Notes under the pieces: model-generated
What the model was told of the DNA's origin: nothing
The model's database searches: none
Seen by the model: the letters and a program-made list of their open reading frames with translations, nothing else
Program-made: the position numbers and the translations under genes
From: Orobanche coerulescens
Lineage: Eukaryota; Streptophyta; Magnoliopsida; Lamiales; Orobanchaceae
Length of the DNA: 64,000 bases
Direction of reading: 5' to 3'
Assembly (NCBI GenBank): GCA_033398695.1
Contig: CM065819.1
Coordinates: forward strand, 5,257,501-5,321,500
In this document: piece by piece, positions 9,434 to 22,964 of the stretch
Layout of the letters: each line of letters begins with the position of its first letter
How positions within the stretch are numbered: position 1 is the first letter of the stretch

Positions 9434-11731
9434 TGTAACACCCCAAAAGGCGGCTATTACAGTGCCGTGGACCCCACACTGGGACCCACCAGACGATATC
9501 CAAAATTGGTTAAATAAGCATTATCTTTATGATACCGAACCACAATAATTAGTCACTACTCCGACGAGGAGTTTATTTAATAGTATGGCCAACAACCTTA
9601 TGATACCCCTGATCCGAAATCACAAGTATAAACCTAATGGAGATGAAAAATACTTAAACATTATTCCAACCAGACAAAAATTTGAATAAGGCAGAATTAA
9701 AGTAATATTACACGGTTTAAAACATAACCGGACAACAATAGACTTGGGCCCCCCGAACTAGTATCCCTCGAACCCTTCGCCGTCAACATGCTCTTCCCGT
9801 GCCTTGCCTTTGCCTCGACCTAAAATACAACACAAGTATTTCGCTCATAACACAGGGTTGGATATACATGATAATTAATTCTTCCGACATTATACAATTC
9901 ACATATATAGATCTCAAAGAAACATCCCGACTATTAATCATACCCCTCGGGCGTATGAACAATCAGTCACAAACCGTCGAACACATCCAATCATACATGG
10001 ACTATGAACGATTAACAATATGGCTCAAGATGGACATCACAGTACGCCCGATCCGGAAATATGTCCGTGTACATGTCCACCCCGTATACGGAATCCAGAA
10101 TATATGTGTGACAATGTACCTAATTAGCCTCATGAACTACGTCTCGTGTGCACAGTCCAATACGGAAATATCCATGTATGACTATATAAGTGCCCGACTA
10201 AAAATCCTACACAATATCCAATCGGCACGCAGATATGATTCCATAAATGTCACGATACAACATGACAATGAATTTCAACGAAATACATATCCGATTAAGG
10301 ATCAAGAAAAACTCACCAAAGTGATAATAAGGACCATCAAGATCAACGATTCAAAGTGACGGACTTGGGAATGCAAATCCCATGATGAACGATGGAACAA
10401 CGTCAAAGACAATATCAAATTTATATAACATTTCACAAACATTTCAGACACATGAAATGTATAAACATCACAAGAATCTAATCATCATTATAACCAAGCA
10501 AGATAACTTGCCTCGATACGGAGACGAGAAAATACTTCCTTGTCGAACCGAATGAACGGTCCTTCGACTAATATTGTTTACTCGAACAATCAACCTTAAA
10601 CGAAATACATTTTACTCAATAACATATCCGTATATTTAACGTATAAAATTAGTGATACGACACCCTACAATTCTTTTAACTCAATTCATCCTTAAAATCG
10701 GTTTGCAAGACAATTACCGAATGTTCGCATGATTCTTTATAACCAAGGACTTATCAAGAACATGTTAAACAACCACTTATGTTGTCCATAACATCTTATG
10801 TAGATTAAAATTTCTAAAAACATTACAATCTTAAAAGGTAAAAATCTGCACCACTATGTTCATCATCTCATCTAAATTGAATAGTAAGCTTATAAGAAGG
10901 TTATATTAGTTATGAGATTATACCATATTTATGAAAATTATCAAATCATCCTTACAAAACTGAAAGATCCATTAATATCATTATGAATTCACTATCTTAA
11001 GAACACTACTTAATGATCAAACACATTCTTAGGTTATTAACACATCCGGTTAATAAGAAGTTATTGTTGTTCTCACAACTACACTTATCTTTTCTCAAGC
11101 TCCTGTTGGGCTGAAACATAATGAGGTTATAACTCCTAAGAATTTGAACAAGAGAACATCATCCTACTTCTAACATTGCCAAGTTCTTTCCAAGCTAAGT
11201 GAATATCAAACATGGTGTTTATACACTTTATGGTAACAATTCCATTGATTAAGTATAACTATGATGAAGCTAACTGATTTATCAAGGTCCTACTGAGATG
11301 AATTCGTCCAGCAAGGTGAGCATGGTGATTATAAACATGGTTACTATCATTATAACATTAAGAACTCATCTATTTCAAACCCTCATTTATCATATTCATC
11401 AAGAAGTGTGAAGAAGTTTAATTAAAACCATGTTTTACTTAATTAATCTAACTCTAGGTGAAGTATACTTCATTACTAACATCAACATATGAAAACAATA
11501 TAGAGAAAAAAGTACACCTACCTCCATAAACGAAGAACAACCTTCAACACCACAAGAAATACACTTCAAGCTCAAGAACGCATTCTAACTTCGAATCAAT
11601 GAGTTCCAAACCAAGTTACAAGACTCGAAACCAAGTTGGAGAAGGTAACTATAGGTCTTAGGAGGTAGGAGAGGGAATAAACGAAGATAAAATCGGGTTG
11701 AGGCTGAAGAGAAATGAAAAAAACAGGTTGG

Positions 11732-11745
11732 GTCTATAAATAGAC
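11732..11745 (-). promoter_or_regulatory. TATA box inside a palindrome, element B LTR
   Basis: GTCTAT-AA-ATAGAC is a perfect inverted repeat containing the TATA element. It sits immediately beside the ACGTACG repeat cluster, on the promoter side expected for a minus-strand LTR. Confidence 0.5.
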
Positions 11746-11754
11746 TGCGCAACC

Positions 11755-12090
11755 TTAACGTACGCTATTTAACAATTTTAGCATACGTTAACGCTACTAC
11801 GTACGCTAATCTGTAATAGTTACGTATGTAATCGTCTTACAGTGGCTATTGACTTGAATATGCAGGCCATTAGTGCACACTAATTAAAAGGGTGTTACGC
11901 ACGCTAATAAAAGTTGACTCTGGCCGACACGACAGCTCGGACATCATACACATGCATGCCAATGGATAACAAGTTCACGTGCGGAAGTCAACTGATGTCA
12001 TATTCCTTCTTAACGTACACAACAGACAATGTATTACGTACGTTAAATCACGAGTTTAGCGTACGTTAGTTAAGCTAGGTATCGTACGCT
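11755..12090 (-). repeat. Cluster of TAACGTACGCTA-type palindromic repeats, element B U3
   Basis: At least eight variants occur, for example at the start of the cluster (TTAACGTACGCTA), near 11800 (CTACGTACGCTAA), near 12033 (TTACGTACGTTAA) and near 12058 (TAGCGTACGTTA). They are dispersed, not strictly tandem. Confidence 0.7.
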
Positions 12091-12284
12091 ACAACAATAG
12101 AAAAAGTTCAAAAATGTAACTCTCCAATTAACATCGAATCATCAAGTATGAAATGAAATAACAATGATATGAAGTTTAAATCTATAATACCTCAACATAA
12201 TACTAAATGCAACGATCCACGATAATCAAATTATCCGAATATACAACGACAGATAAAAATGAAAAATTACAGTCGGATATTACA

Positions 12285-12303
12285 TACTCCCCCACTTAAA
12301 AAG
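12285..12303 (-). other. Polypurine tract of element B
   Basis: On the minus strand it reads TTTTTAAGTGGGGGAGTA next to the LTR start. Confidence 0.6.
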
Positions 12304-12320
12304 GAGTTTCGTCCTCGAAA

Positions 12321-15300
12321 CTAAGGGGTAAATAACTCGGGGTATCTCACTCGCATACTATTCTCGGTTTCCCACGTAGCCTCCTTGACTCCGTGTCGTG
12401 ACCACTGAACCTTTAGCAGGGGAATTGTCTTGTTTCTCAACTGTTTGATCCTCCTCTCGAGTATCTGTACAGGACGCTCCTCGTACGAATGATCCTCCGC
12501 TAATTCGATCTCATCGAACTGAAGTATATGACTCGGATCAGCAACGTACTTCCTCAACTGGGAGACATGAAACACGTTATGAATCCGACTTAAAGTCGGT
12601 GGCAAAACCAGTCGATAAGCCAGATCACCTACACGCTCCAACACCTCAAATGGCCCAATATACCTCGGGATCAGCTTGACTTTCTTCCCAAAACGAAAAA
12701 CACCTCAGGTAGGAGACACTTTCATCAACACATGGTCACCAACCTCGAACTCAAGCGGTCGTCGACGGTGGTCAGCGTAGGATTTCTGTCGACTTTGAGT
12801 CGTTAATAAACGACTCCTAATCAGGGCAATCTTCTCACGGGCTGCTAACAACATATCGGGTTCCATACCCAAAGATTCTTACAGTTCGTCCCAACACAAA
12901 GGGGACCTACAACGATGGCCATACAATGCCTCATATGGTTCCATCTGAATCGAAGCGTGCCAACTATTATTATAAGTGAATTCCACCAAAGGTAGCTGGG
13001 CTTCCCAATCGTCCATCCAATCGATAGCACATGCTCTCAACATGTCCTCTAGAGTTTGGATGGTTCTCTCGGACTGACCATCGGTCTGCGGATAAAAAGC
13101 CATACTGAAATTCAATTGCATGCCCATCGCACGATGAAATGCCTTCCAGAAGTGTGACACGAATCACCCGTCACGGTCCGATACAATACTCTTGGGGGTA
13201 CCATGTAACCTTACAATCTCTTTAATAAATATCTGGGCTAATCTCTCGGGACCCCACGTGTCTTTAATCTCCAAAAAGTGGGCTGATTTGGTCAGTCGAT
13301 CCACAATCACCCAAATCGTGTTCATTCCTCGACGACTCGTCGGCAAGCTAGTGATAAAATCCATCGATATGTACTCCCATTTCCACTCGGGAATCGGGAG
13401 CAGTTTCAGCATTCCTACGGGTCGCTGGTGCTCAATCTTAACCTGCTGACAGGTTAAACATATTGAAATGAATTCGGCGACCTCACGTTTCATATTTCCC
13501 CACCAATAATGTTGTTTCAAATCCTTATACATCTTACTAGACCCCGGGTGAATCGAGTACGGGGTAGCATGGGCTTCTCTCATGATAGAGTTCCTCAACT
13601 CTTCGTCTGCTGGTACACACACTCGATTCCTGAAGCGTATCAATCCGTCCTCGTGGATCACAAATCTAGGGGCTTTCCCTTGAGTGACTTCATCCCGAAC
13701 TCGAGATAGGAATAGATCCGTAATCTGCTTCGATCTGATTATATCATCAAGAGACGAAGAAATCTCAAGTGCGCAAAGCTGTCCCTGAACACGCTGTAAC
13801 CAAACTTCAATCTCTGGCCTCATAAGGTCCAACTACAATTCCCTCTGAGGTGTCAGGCGGCTAAGCATCTGCTCCTGCACTGTCTTACGGCCCAAGGCAT
13901 CGGCAACCACATTTGCCTTGCCTGGATGATAAAGGATCTCGATATCATAATCTTTGATTAATTCTAGCCACCTTCTCTGCCTCATGTTCAACTCCTTCTG
14001 AGTAAAAATGTACTTCAGGCTCTTGTGATCCGTAAAGATCTGACAGGTAACTCCATACAAATAGTGACGCCAGATTTTTAAAGCAAACACCACAGCTGCT
14101 AGCTCCAAGTCATGGGTCGGATAGTTAACTTCATAGGGTCGCAATTGCCTCGATGCATAGGCAATCACTTTTCCTTCTTGCATTAGTACACATCTAAGGC
14201 CCTGTCTCGATGCGTCACTATACACCACGAATCCTTCTATTCCCTTTGGTAGAACCAAAATAGGTGCTAAAATCAATCGACTCTTGAGCTCATCAAAACT
14301 TTGCTGACATGAATCTGACCACAAGTACTTCTTATCCTTCCTCAGTAGGTTAGTCATAAGTTGCGCAATTTTGGAAAATCGTTCCACGAACTCCCTTCAC
14401 GTTTTTCGGAGGTAGCCAATCTCGAATGGCTTCTGTCTTCTATGGGTCCACTCTCACTCCTTCGGATGATATCACATGCCCAAGAAAGATAACTTCAGGC
14501 ATCCAGAATTCACATTTAGAAAACTTCCCATAAAGTTGTTCCCGCCTTAACGTATCGAGAACTTGGTTGAGATGATGTTCATGCTCTTCGTGGTCACGAG
14601 AGTAAATCAGAATGTCGTCAATAAAAACGACTACAAAGCGATCCAGATAGTTAATAAAAACTCGATCCAGATAGTCAATCCAAATGGCATCACCACGAAC
14701 TCATAATGCCCATAGCGAGTACGGAAGGCTGTCTTCGAGATGTCATACTCTCGAATCCTCAACTGATGATAACCAGATCTCAAGTCGATCTTAGAAAACA
14801 TAGCAGCTCCCTAAAGTTGATCCAATAAATCATCAATTCGAGGCAAAGGATATTTGTTCTTGATGGTTACCCTGTTCAACTCACGGTAATCAATACATAA
14901 ACACAGAGATCCGTCCTTCTTTTGTACAAATAACACTGGTGCTCCCCGAGGGGACGCACTAGGTCAAATATAGCCCCTTTTAGTCAACTTCTCAAGCTGG
15001 TTCTTCAACTCCTGCATCTTAGTCGGATCCATACGATACGGTGCTTTTGAAAGCGGGGACGTACCTGGCTCTAACTCAATAATAAACTCCACGTCACGAT
15101 GAGGAGGTAAGCCTGGCAACTCATCTGGAAATACGTCTAGGTAGTCTCAGACTACAGGAATGTCGGCCAATTCGACTAGTCGATCTGCTGTTTTGGTCAT
15201 GTAGCACCAATAACCAATACACCCTTGATTAAGCAGTTTCACTGCCTTCATAGCGCTGATGACTCTCCCGGAACAACTGGGATTATCACCTCAAAAAGTA

Positions 15301-16114
15301 CACTCGAATCCGTCATCAGAAATGACGGTTACCATCCGCTTGCGGACACTAAGTATGGCATCATGACGATCCATCCAATCGATACCCAAGATTATATCAT
15401 CCTTAGGTAAATCGACTACAATCAGATTTGACAACCACTCACGGTCGTTCATGCGAATCGGACAGTCCTGGACTTTACGATTCCCAATAATTCTTCTACC
15501 ATCGGGTAGACCAATCACGTAGGGCTCACAATTGATAACATGGTCTAGAGGCAAACAACTTAAACAAGAAGTAGATATAAAATAGTGTGAAGCACCGGTA
15601 TCAAAAAGAACACACACCGGATGAGAGTGGATCTCGAGTATACCTGTAATCATGCTGGCCTCGGGATCGTCAGCTTTCTTCATTTCGTAGATCCTGGGTT
15701 TTGCGGCTCCTGCACCATGTGTACCACTTTGATTCCCATGACCCGTTCCCCTGTTTGTCGCGGTAGTCTGATAAGAAGCGGACGGAGGCACACGGTCCTG
15801 CACAACAGACTGATTTTGAGTATGAGATGCTACTGGTTCACGTCCGGGCCCATTTCTACAAAAACGAGCACGATGCCCTTTCTTCCCACAAGTATGGCAT
15901 GCGACGGCCGGCTTCGGGCATTTGGAGCTGACGTGCCCCTGGTCTCCGCAGTTATAGCACACAACAGATGAGGGGATCGCTCGAGAGTGCAATCCGTCTG
16001 GATTCGACGCCATGGGTGGTCGATCAGAAGGGTTTGGAAATGACTGGGGCTTCATGAATGTCCCCCGGTTACTCTCAGTCTGGTTCTGGTTCTGAGATCT
16101 TTTGTTGTTGGGCT
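12321..16114 (-). pseudogene. Element B: Tekay-type gypsy gag-pol pseudogene, main part
   Basis: Right to left: gag tail with two intact knuckles, CYNCGDQGHVSSKC and CHTCGKKGHRARFC (about 15860-15965), and protease with FDTGASHYF (about 15580-15610), both in the open piece 15291-16055. RT spans about 14400-15090 with FIDD kept but the frame broken. RNase H is 13833-14387, and integrase HHCC (HATPYSIHPG...CLTCQQVK) with the catalytic core is 13164-13832. A single in-frame TGA after VSDRDG splits the integrase at about 13165. The integrase tail is 12879-13160, and the chromodomain (VQWSRHGVKEATWE) ends at a TAG at 12321. Around 14638-14685 the RT carries a short duplication (CGATCCAGATAGT twice) in place of about 50 bp of normal coding. 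Gag is interrupted at 16114 by element C and resumes at 24835. Confidence 0.85.
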
Positions 16115-17841
16115 TGTAATACCCGTACTTTTATTGACTGTTTGACCTTACTGTTCTTCCTATTGTTGTCGCTCTGGAAACTCTGAATGTTTTTGTCGAT
16201 ATTGTTGTAGAGCTTTGCACCTTGTTTGGATCATGATTTGGGTTGTTTAGACCTTGGAAATTGCGCACGCTAGGCCTAGGCTAACGTACGCTAATTATGC
16301 CTGAGTAGCGCACGCTAGCTTTGATCTGTAGCGCGCGCTAACAGGCCAGACAGGGGAGAGTCAGTAACTTATCCTGCTCTCTGGACTAGCAGTTAACGCA
16401 CACTAGGAGTTCGTTAGAGCACGCTATTCGTGGACATTAGCGCGCGCTAACACCGTCCGTAGCGTACGCTAACGGGCTGGGTCGGCAGAGACAGTGAGGT
16501 TGTCTGACTGACTGGACTATCAGGTAACGTACGCTAGGCTTCGGCTAGCGCACGCTACAAGCATTTCGTAGCGCACGCTACACTGGCACAACAACGCACA
16601 CTAGGACTCGAGCAGGGCAGAGGACAGTAAGTTCTGGACTCCAATTTCTGGACATCAACTCCCAGTTAGCGCACGCTAACTATTGGCTAGCGCGCGCTAA
16701 GAGTAGTCGAGTAGAGCATGCAACGGATCATCTAACGCACGCTAGCGAGGCTGTCAGAAGCCACTGGACTGACCGGTGACCCCGTTAGCGCACGCTAATT
16801 CTTAAGCGTAGCGTGCGCTAGACTTGTTAACATGTTTCATTTATGATTCTATGAATTATTTCATGATGGTTCGGATGTAAGAGGGTTTTGGCGATTTTCA
16901 AATCCCTAGATGTTTACCCTAGTGGTGTCATGAATCGTAGGCGGGTTTCGGGAGTTTCTTCGTGTGTTATGAGTATGGATTATTGATTATCATATTCCTT
17001 GCGAATTGTTTAGGTGCCAGAAATGCGTTCTGGGACCTACTGAACTTATACTCTTTTCCTTCCGGATTCGCGATGTCTCAAAGGCAAGTATATGTGTATG
17101 TTAATATGTTCTCGACTTTGAAAGTGAGGTATATGACTTGTATGATTGTATGTATTCACTATGGGAGGGTCTGATGGGGCCTCAGAGGGTTCCGTTGCTA
17201 CTGGTATGGTTCCACGAATAGTTTGGGGTTAACCACTTTGGGAGGGTTCGACAGGGCCTTAGAGGGTTCCGTTGCTGCTGGTGCAGTTCCATGGTTAATC
17301 GTGTATATTTTGAAAGGAGATTTAGTTATTTCGGAATACTAGTCTTGAATTGATGAATTGATGATTACTTTCACTGTATTGTTGAGTAGTATTGTATTTC
17401 GTATTCGATATACTTGTACTAACTATTCGACGGCTAACCCCTTTATGGGAGAAATACGTTTTATGTATTTCAGGTTCCAGGAGAGCGGACAGGCAGGTAT
17501 CGGGTCGGCATGAAGATGATGGGCAAGCGTGATACTGTGTTTTATTTCCGATTGTATTTTGCGTTCCTCCATTCAATGTTGTTGTACTGGAATGGTTATT
17601 GAATACTCGAGTATTGTCTTTCAGTTTTCTTGATGTTCCGGCCTGTGTTGCCGAAGTATTGAATTGTGTTGTGATGCATTTTGATACGTTGGTAATGGTT
17701 TGAATACCATTTGTTTTGTCCTTCATTTCATTGTATTCGGATCTCATTAGTGAAGTTTTATAATTCCATGATTAACCTTGTGAGTTCCACGGCGGGACTC
17801 ACGGCGCTGTAATATATCCCGAATAACATGGGGGTGTTACA
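16115..17841 (+). mobile_element. 5' LTR of element C, with a promoter-removing deletion
   Basis: The LTR is 1727 bp against 2045 bp for its partner. It passes from the repeat array (...GCTAGACT) straight into TTGTTAACATG, so a stretch matching about 23516-23813 of the 3' LTR is gone, including the TATA box. A second small deletion (about 20 bp) lies near 16253. The element could not be transcribed from this LTR as it stands. Confidence 0.85.
16262..16823 (+). repeat. Array of TAGCGCACGCTA-type repeats in the element C 5' LTR
   Basis: Roughly twenty dispersed copies of a 12-bp near-palindrome occur (TAGCGCACGCTA, TAGCGCGCGCTA, TAACGTACGCTA and reverse forms), often extended by T/A to TTAG...CTAA. 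Spacing is irregular, about 20-50 bp. Confidence 0.9.
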
Positions 17842-17846
17842 TATTA

Positions 17847-17858
17847 TGGTATCAGAGC
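17847..17858 (+). other. Primer-binding site of element C
   Basis: TGGTATCAGAGC, five bases after the LTR end, is the plant initiator tRNA-Met primer site. Confidence 0.85.
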
Positions 17859-18083
17859 TTAGGTCAATGAATACCTAGGCTGTCGGTCTTTTGGGTCGAT
17901 TGAGTCAGCGTTTGTCCACAGTATCACTACCTTGCCGTCATCACACTGCGACCAGTACTTGTAAGACCTCTTATCTTTATGGAGTTTCTTTAATTGGTTG
18001 TTTCTGAATTGGTATTTTTGAGAATTGGTCACTTCGTTGACGTGCGATTGAATGATACTTACGTGATTTGTGCATTCTTCAGT

Positions 18084-19244
18084 ATGTCTGCTGGTAGGGG
18101 ACAAGGACGTGGTCGAGGTCGTGGTCGTGGGCGTGGACGAGGACGTGGCGCGGCCATTTCCCTCAGTTCTGTTGCAGGGTCGACAAACCCCAGTTTATCG
18201 AACTCTGTGCATCCTAACACCGAAAGTCAGCATGACCAATCGTCTGGCCAGGGGAACAACGCGGATGTTGGAATTGGGAACGCACTTCAACAATTGGCTA
18301 ACCAGATGACTATTTTAGCCCAAACCATACAGCTGAATAATCTGAACCCGAACGCGGATGCCTTGCTTCAGAATGTAATCCGTATGCACCTTCCACAGTT
18401 TGGTGATTCCACCGGCCCGCTAAATTGGGAGGATTGGCTAGCGGAGTTAGAGAAGGTATTCAAAGCGGTTGATTGCTCGGAGGCGAGGAAGGTACCGATG
18501 GCCCAGTACTCCCTTACCAAGAAAGCCGCTACATGGTGGAAAGTTATCAAGCCACAGGATCATGTTGCTACCTGGGAGGAGTTTAAAGAGCTTTTAGAGG
18601 CCGAGTTTTGTCCTTGGCCAGTGCAAGAAGGCCGAATCTGGGCCTTTTTCGAAGCTAAACCACAGAACATTCCTATTTCGCAGGAAATCGTGGAGTACAA
18701 CCAACAATTGATCCACGTGAAGGATCAAGTGCAAAACGAGCGTGATAAAATCCGTTACTTCGACATGCGTATGAATTTGAACTTACAGCGGTACATGGCC
18801 GGATTTGCTTGCACCACCTTGAAGGAATACCAAGACAGGGCTTTGGACCACGACATGTTAAGCCCCGACAACGATACCACTGAAGAACTGAAGAAGCAGA
18901 AGATCGCGGGAAATTTTTCAGGCTCTAAGAGTGGCAACTTTCAGAAGCCTCAGACGACTAACCGTTCTGCCGGACAGTCGTCACGTTCTGCTAAAGGAAA
19001 GAGGAATTTCCGATCTACACATGGCACCTCAACTCGCCCGATAACCTATTTTAATTGTGGTCATCCAGGCCACATTAGTGTGGAGTGCAACTTCCCACCC
19101 CTGAAGTGCCATACTTGCGGACAAATGGGGCATAGAGCAGTCTATTGCCCTGAACGGGATCAGACCTTGGGCACTCGGGCTTCAGCCCCAGCGTCTAAAA
19201 ATCAGAATGTAAGTCAGCAACAACCAGTTGGACAAACACAATAG
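18084..19244 (+). pseudogene. Element C gag, near-intact
   Basis: ATG 18084 starts MSAGRGQGRGRG, the Arg/Gly-rich N-terminus of Tekay gag. The gag core (FGDSTGPLNWEDWLAELEKVF, AATWWKVIKP) precedes two zinc knuckles. The first knuckle has lost its leading cysteine (YFNCGHPGHISVEC); the second (CHTCGQMGHRAVYC) is complete. A TAG at 19242-19244 ends the frame where the family reads on towards protease. An in-frame extension upstream of 18084 is leader sequence. Confidence 0.8.
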
Positions 19245-22200
19245 GGTTACGGCAGGGGCCGGGGACAGGGCCAGAATACTGGAGGAGGGAACTCTGGCGT
19301 GGGTTCGGTACAACTACGAATCTATGAGATGCGCCGAAAAAACGAACCCGACGCAGCGGTGGCTTCAGGTACCATTCATATTTTATGTCATCCAGTTTGT
19401 GTACTTTTTGATATGGTGCTACACATTCTTTCATTTCCTTGGAGTGTGTACGTCGTTTGAATATAACTTGTATGACTGCTTGTGATCCCTTCATTGTGAA
19501 ACTACCCAGCGGGGATAGAATTATGGGAAACCGGGAGATTAGAGATTTTCCGGTGATGATAGCCGGCATAGAGTGGTTATCAAATTTGATTGTAGTCGAT
19601 ATGGAAGGCGAGGATGTGATCCTTGGCGAAGATTGGCTTGATAGTCATCAAGCGATTATGAATTACCATACTAAGGTTATCACCATGATGGCTGAAGACG
19701 GATCCGAGTATTCATTTTTGGGACGTAAGACGGGCCAATCTAAGTTGCTTATCAGCGCCATGAAGACCGTAAAACTTTTGAATAAAGGTTGCACGGGCTA
19801 TTGGTGTTATGCTTTGAAGACGTAAGGAAACGAAGTCGATTTCTCTTCGATTCCGGTTGTTAACGAGTACCACGATGTCTTCCCAAACGACCTCCCGGGA
19901 TTACCTCTAGATCGAGAGATAGAATTTTCTGTGGATTTAGAGCCTGATGCGGCTCCAACTTCTAAGGCATCTTATCGGATGGCACCTTCTGAGATGCAAG
20001 AATTGAAGAGTCAATTGGGAGAACTATTGGAGAAAGGGTACATCAAACCGAGCACTTCGCCTTGGGGCGCACCTGTTCTTTTTGTGAGAAAGAAGGATGG
20101 TTCACTATGTTTATGCATCGACTACCATGAGCTAAACAAAGAGACCATTAAGAACAAGTATCCCTTGCCTCGTATAGACGATTTATTTGATCAATTGCAG
20201 GGAGCTGCAGTTTCCTCGAAAACTGATTTGAGATCGGGGTACTACCAGCTCAGGGTGAGAGAGGCCGACGTTCCGAAGACTGCATTTCGGATGAGATATG
20301 GGCATTATGAATTTGTAGTCATGCGTTTTAGATTGACTACTGCACCGGAAGTATTCATGCAGTTAATGAACAAGATATTCATCGAGTACCTCGACAGGTG
20401 TGTAGTCGTCTTTATTGACGACATCTTGATCTATTCACGAGACAAGGAGGAACATGCCCGACACTTGCGTTTGATATTAGACATTTTGAGAACCGAGCAC
20501 CTCTATGCAAAATTCTCGAAATGTGAGTTTTGGTTGGAAGAAGTTATGTTTCTCGGCCATGTGATTTCGGCCGAAGGGGTTCATGTAGACCCGCAAAAGA
20601 TTGAGGCAGTGCTAGATTAGGCACCGCCTAAAAATGTTAAAGAAGTTCGTAGCTTTTTGGGCCTTGCTGGGTATTACCGTCAGTTTGTCGAGTGGTTTTC
20701 GAAACTCGCTCGGCCACTCACGAAACTACTCCAGAAGATAGAAAAATTTGTTTAGACAGATGAGAGACAACAAAGCTTCGATGAGCTGAAGAGACGTTTG
20801 ACCTCTGCGCCGATTCTGACTTTACCACATGGTAGTGATGGGTTTGCCGTATATAGTGACACTTCGGGTCAAGGTCTCGGATGTGTGCTTATGCAACATG
20901 ATAAGACGATAGCTTTTGCATCTCGACAACTGAAGCCGTATGAGATGAACTATCCTACTCACGATTTAGAGTTGGCCGCGATCGTTTTCACACTTAAGAT
21001 TTGGCGACATTATTTGTATGGTTCCCCGTGTCGGATCTATACCGACCACAAGAGCTTGAAGTACATTTTCAGTCAGAATGAGCTGAATATGAGACAGAGA
21101 CGTTGGTTAGAGTTGATAAAGGATTTACGACTTGGAAATTTTATACCACCCAGGAAAAGCCAATGTCGTCGCGGATGCCTTGAGCCGCAAATCAGCATCG
21201 CTTCAGATGCTCAAGGTTCTTACACCTCAGACGAAGATTCGTCAAGATCTAATTGAGCAAGGAATAGAGGTTTGGATTTAGAGAGTACAAGGACAGTTGT
21301 GTACTCTCGAAATTACGTCCTCCTTGGTTGACGACATCAAAGGGAAACAATGGAGTGACCCGATGATTTCCCAACTGAAGGAACATGTAATCAAAGGAAA
21401 AGCCCCTGGCTTTATCGTTCACGAGGATAGTGTTTTGAAATTTCAGGGTAGGCTTTGTGTTCCGAATAATCTAGAATTGAGGCAGAGAATTCTCCGAGAG
21501 GCTCATGCAACGCCTTACTCAATCCATCCCGGAACGAGTAAGATGTACAAAGATTTAAAGCGAAATTTTTGGTGGAACAATATGAATAAAGATGTCACGG
21601 AGTTTGTGCTTCGATGCTTGACGTGTCAACAAGTAAAAATTGAACATCAACGACTGGCAGGATTGTTGAAACCGCTTCCTATTCCCGAGTGGAAATTGGA
21701 GGATATCTCTATGGACTTTATCATTGAGATGCCGGTAACTAGAATTGGGATGAATATGATTTGGGTAATCGTCGTTCGGTTGACCAAGTCTGCTCACTTT
21801 CTAGGTATTAAGGATACTTGGGGACCGGAGAGATTGGCTCGAACTTTTATAGCTAAAATCATGAGATTGCATGGTGCCCATAAGAACATTGTTTCCGATC
21901 GAGATGGCCGTTTTATATCACATTTTTGGCAGGCTGTTCACCAGGCTTTGGGTACCGAGTTGAAATTGAGCACGTCTTTTCATCCTCAGTCAGACGGTCA
22001 GACGGAGAGTACGATTCAAACATTGGAAGATATGTTACGGGCTTGTGCCCTAGACTGGAGTAATGATTGGGAGCTTTACTTGCCGTTGATCGAGTTTTCC
22101 TACAATAATAGTTGGCATGCGTCAATCAAACTGGCACCGTTCGAGGCACTTTACGGCAGGCGGTGTAGATCGCCATTATGTTGGGATGAGGCTTCGGAGC

Positions 22201-22754
22201 GAGTCGGAACATAACCGGATATGCTATTGGAAACTAAGGAGAAGATTTCCATTATTCGGGACCGGTTGTTGACCGTCCAGATCCATCAGAAATCTTATGC
22301 TGATACTCGTCGTCGACCTTTGGAATTCGAAGTGGGAGACCATGTTCTACTCAAAGTGTCGCCGACCAGAAGCGTTTTCCGCTTCGGTAAGAAGGGGAAA
22401 CTTAGTCCGAGGTATATCGGACCATTCGAGATTTTGGACAGGGTTGGAGATTTAGCTTATCGCTTGGCATTGCCTCCAGCTTTGAGTCATGTCCATAGTG
22501 TTTTTCATGTATCTCAGTTGAGGAAATACATGCCAGATCCGAGTCATGTTATCGACTATAGTGAAATCGACGTAGCCGAGGATGTCACCTTTCCGGAGAT
22601 GCCGATGAAGATCCTTGAACGTCGTGAGAAGCAACTTCGGCACAAAATCATTCCATTGGTTAAAATGCAATGGTCAAGACATGGGGTCGAGGAAGCGACT
22701 TGGGAGACGGAAGAGAAGATGCGATCGGAGTACCCCGAACTTTTCATTTCTTAA
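19245..22754 (+). pseudogene. Element C pol (protease, RT, RNase H, integrase, chromodomain), broken
   Basis: The protease active site is hit by a frameshift: VLFD is followed by MVLHILSF instead of SGATHSF (about 19405-19420). RT (19931-20620) keeps FIDD at about 20412-20425 but ends at a TAG replacing a Trp codon. RNase H (20798-21256) keeps YSD and TDHKSLKY, then shifts frame. Integrase (21297-22214) has HHCC and the D, D, E core region (SMDFI, VSDRDGRF, TESTIQTLED). It is followed by one in-frame TAA, then the C-terminal domain and chromodomain (MQWSRHGVEEATWE) to 22754. At least six lesions make it non-functional, although each domain remains recognisable end to end. Confidence 0.85.
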
Positions 22755-22771
22755 GTTTCGTGATGAAACTT

Positions 22772-22789
22772 CTTTTTAGAAGGGGAGAA
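22772..22789 (+). other. Polypurine tract of element C
   Basis: TTTTTAGAAGGGGAGAA directly precedes the 3' LTR. Confidence 0.7.
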
Positions 22790-22964
22790 TGTAATACCCG
22801 TACTTTTATTGACTGTTTGACCTTACTGTTCTTCCTATTGTTGTCGCTCTGGAAACTCTGAATGTTTTTGTCGATGTTTTTGTAGAGCTTTGCACCTTGT
22901 TTGGATCATGATTTGGGTTGTTTAGACCTTTTGGTACTGTTCTGGTGAGTGGAAATATCGCACG

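Larger units (their letters stand above)
9434..12284 (-). mobile_element. 3' LTR of element B
   Basis: On the + strand it runs from TGTAACACCCC to GGATATTACA (2851 bp); on its own strand it starts TGTAATATCC after the polypurine tract at 12285-12303. The left edge interrupts the A gag. A 186-aa frame at 9799-10359 begins with GTG and has no recognisable domain; it is treated as chance. U3 is marked by a TATA palindrome (11732-11745) and ACGTACG-type repeats. Confidence 0.75.

Noticed and set aside
9799..10359. 186-aa + strand ORF in the element B LTR
   Set aside because: Starts with GTG, antisense to the LTR, no recognisable domain, composition like the surrounding noncoding LTR.
16262..16823. 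Simple satellite DNA
   Set aside because: Spacing is irregular and spacers are unrelated; only the 12-bp palindromic core recurs, and always within LTR U3.
17322..17747. Repeated 141-aa minus-strand ORF (also at 24311-24736)
   Set aside because: Lies antisense in both LTRs of element C; duplication comes from the LTRs, and the Thr/Ser-rich frame matches no known family.
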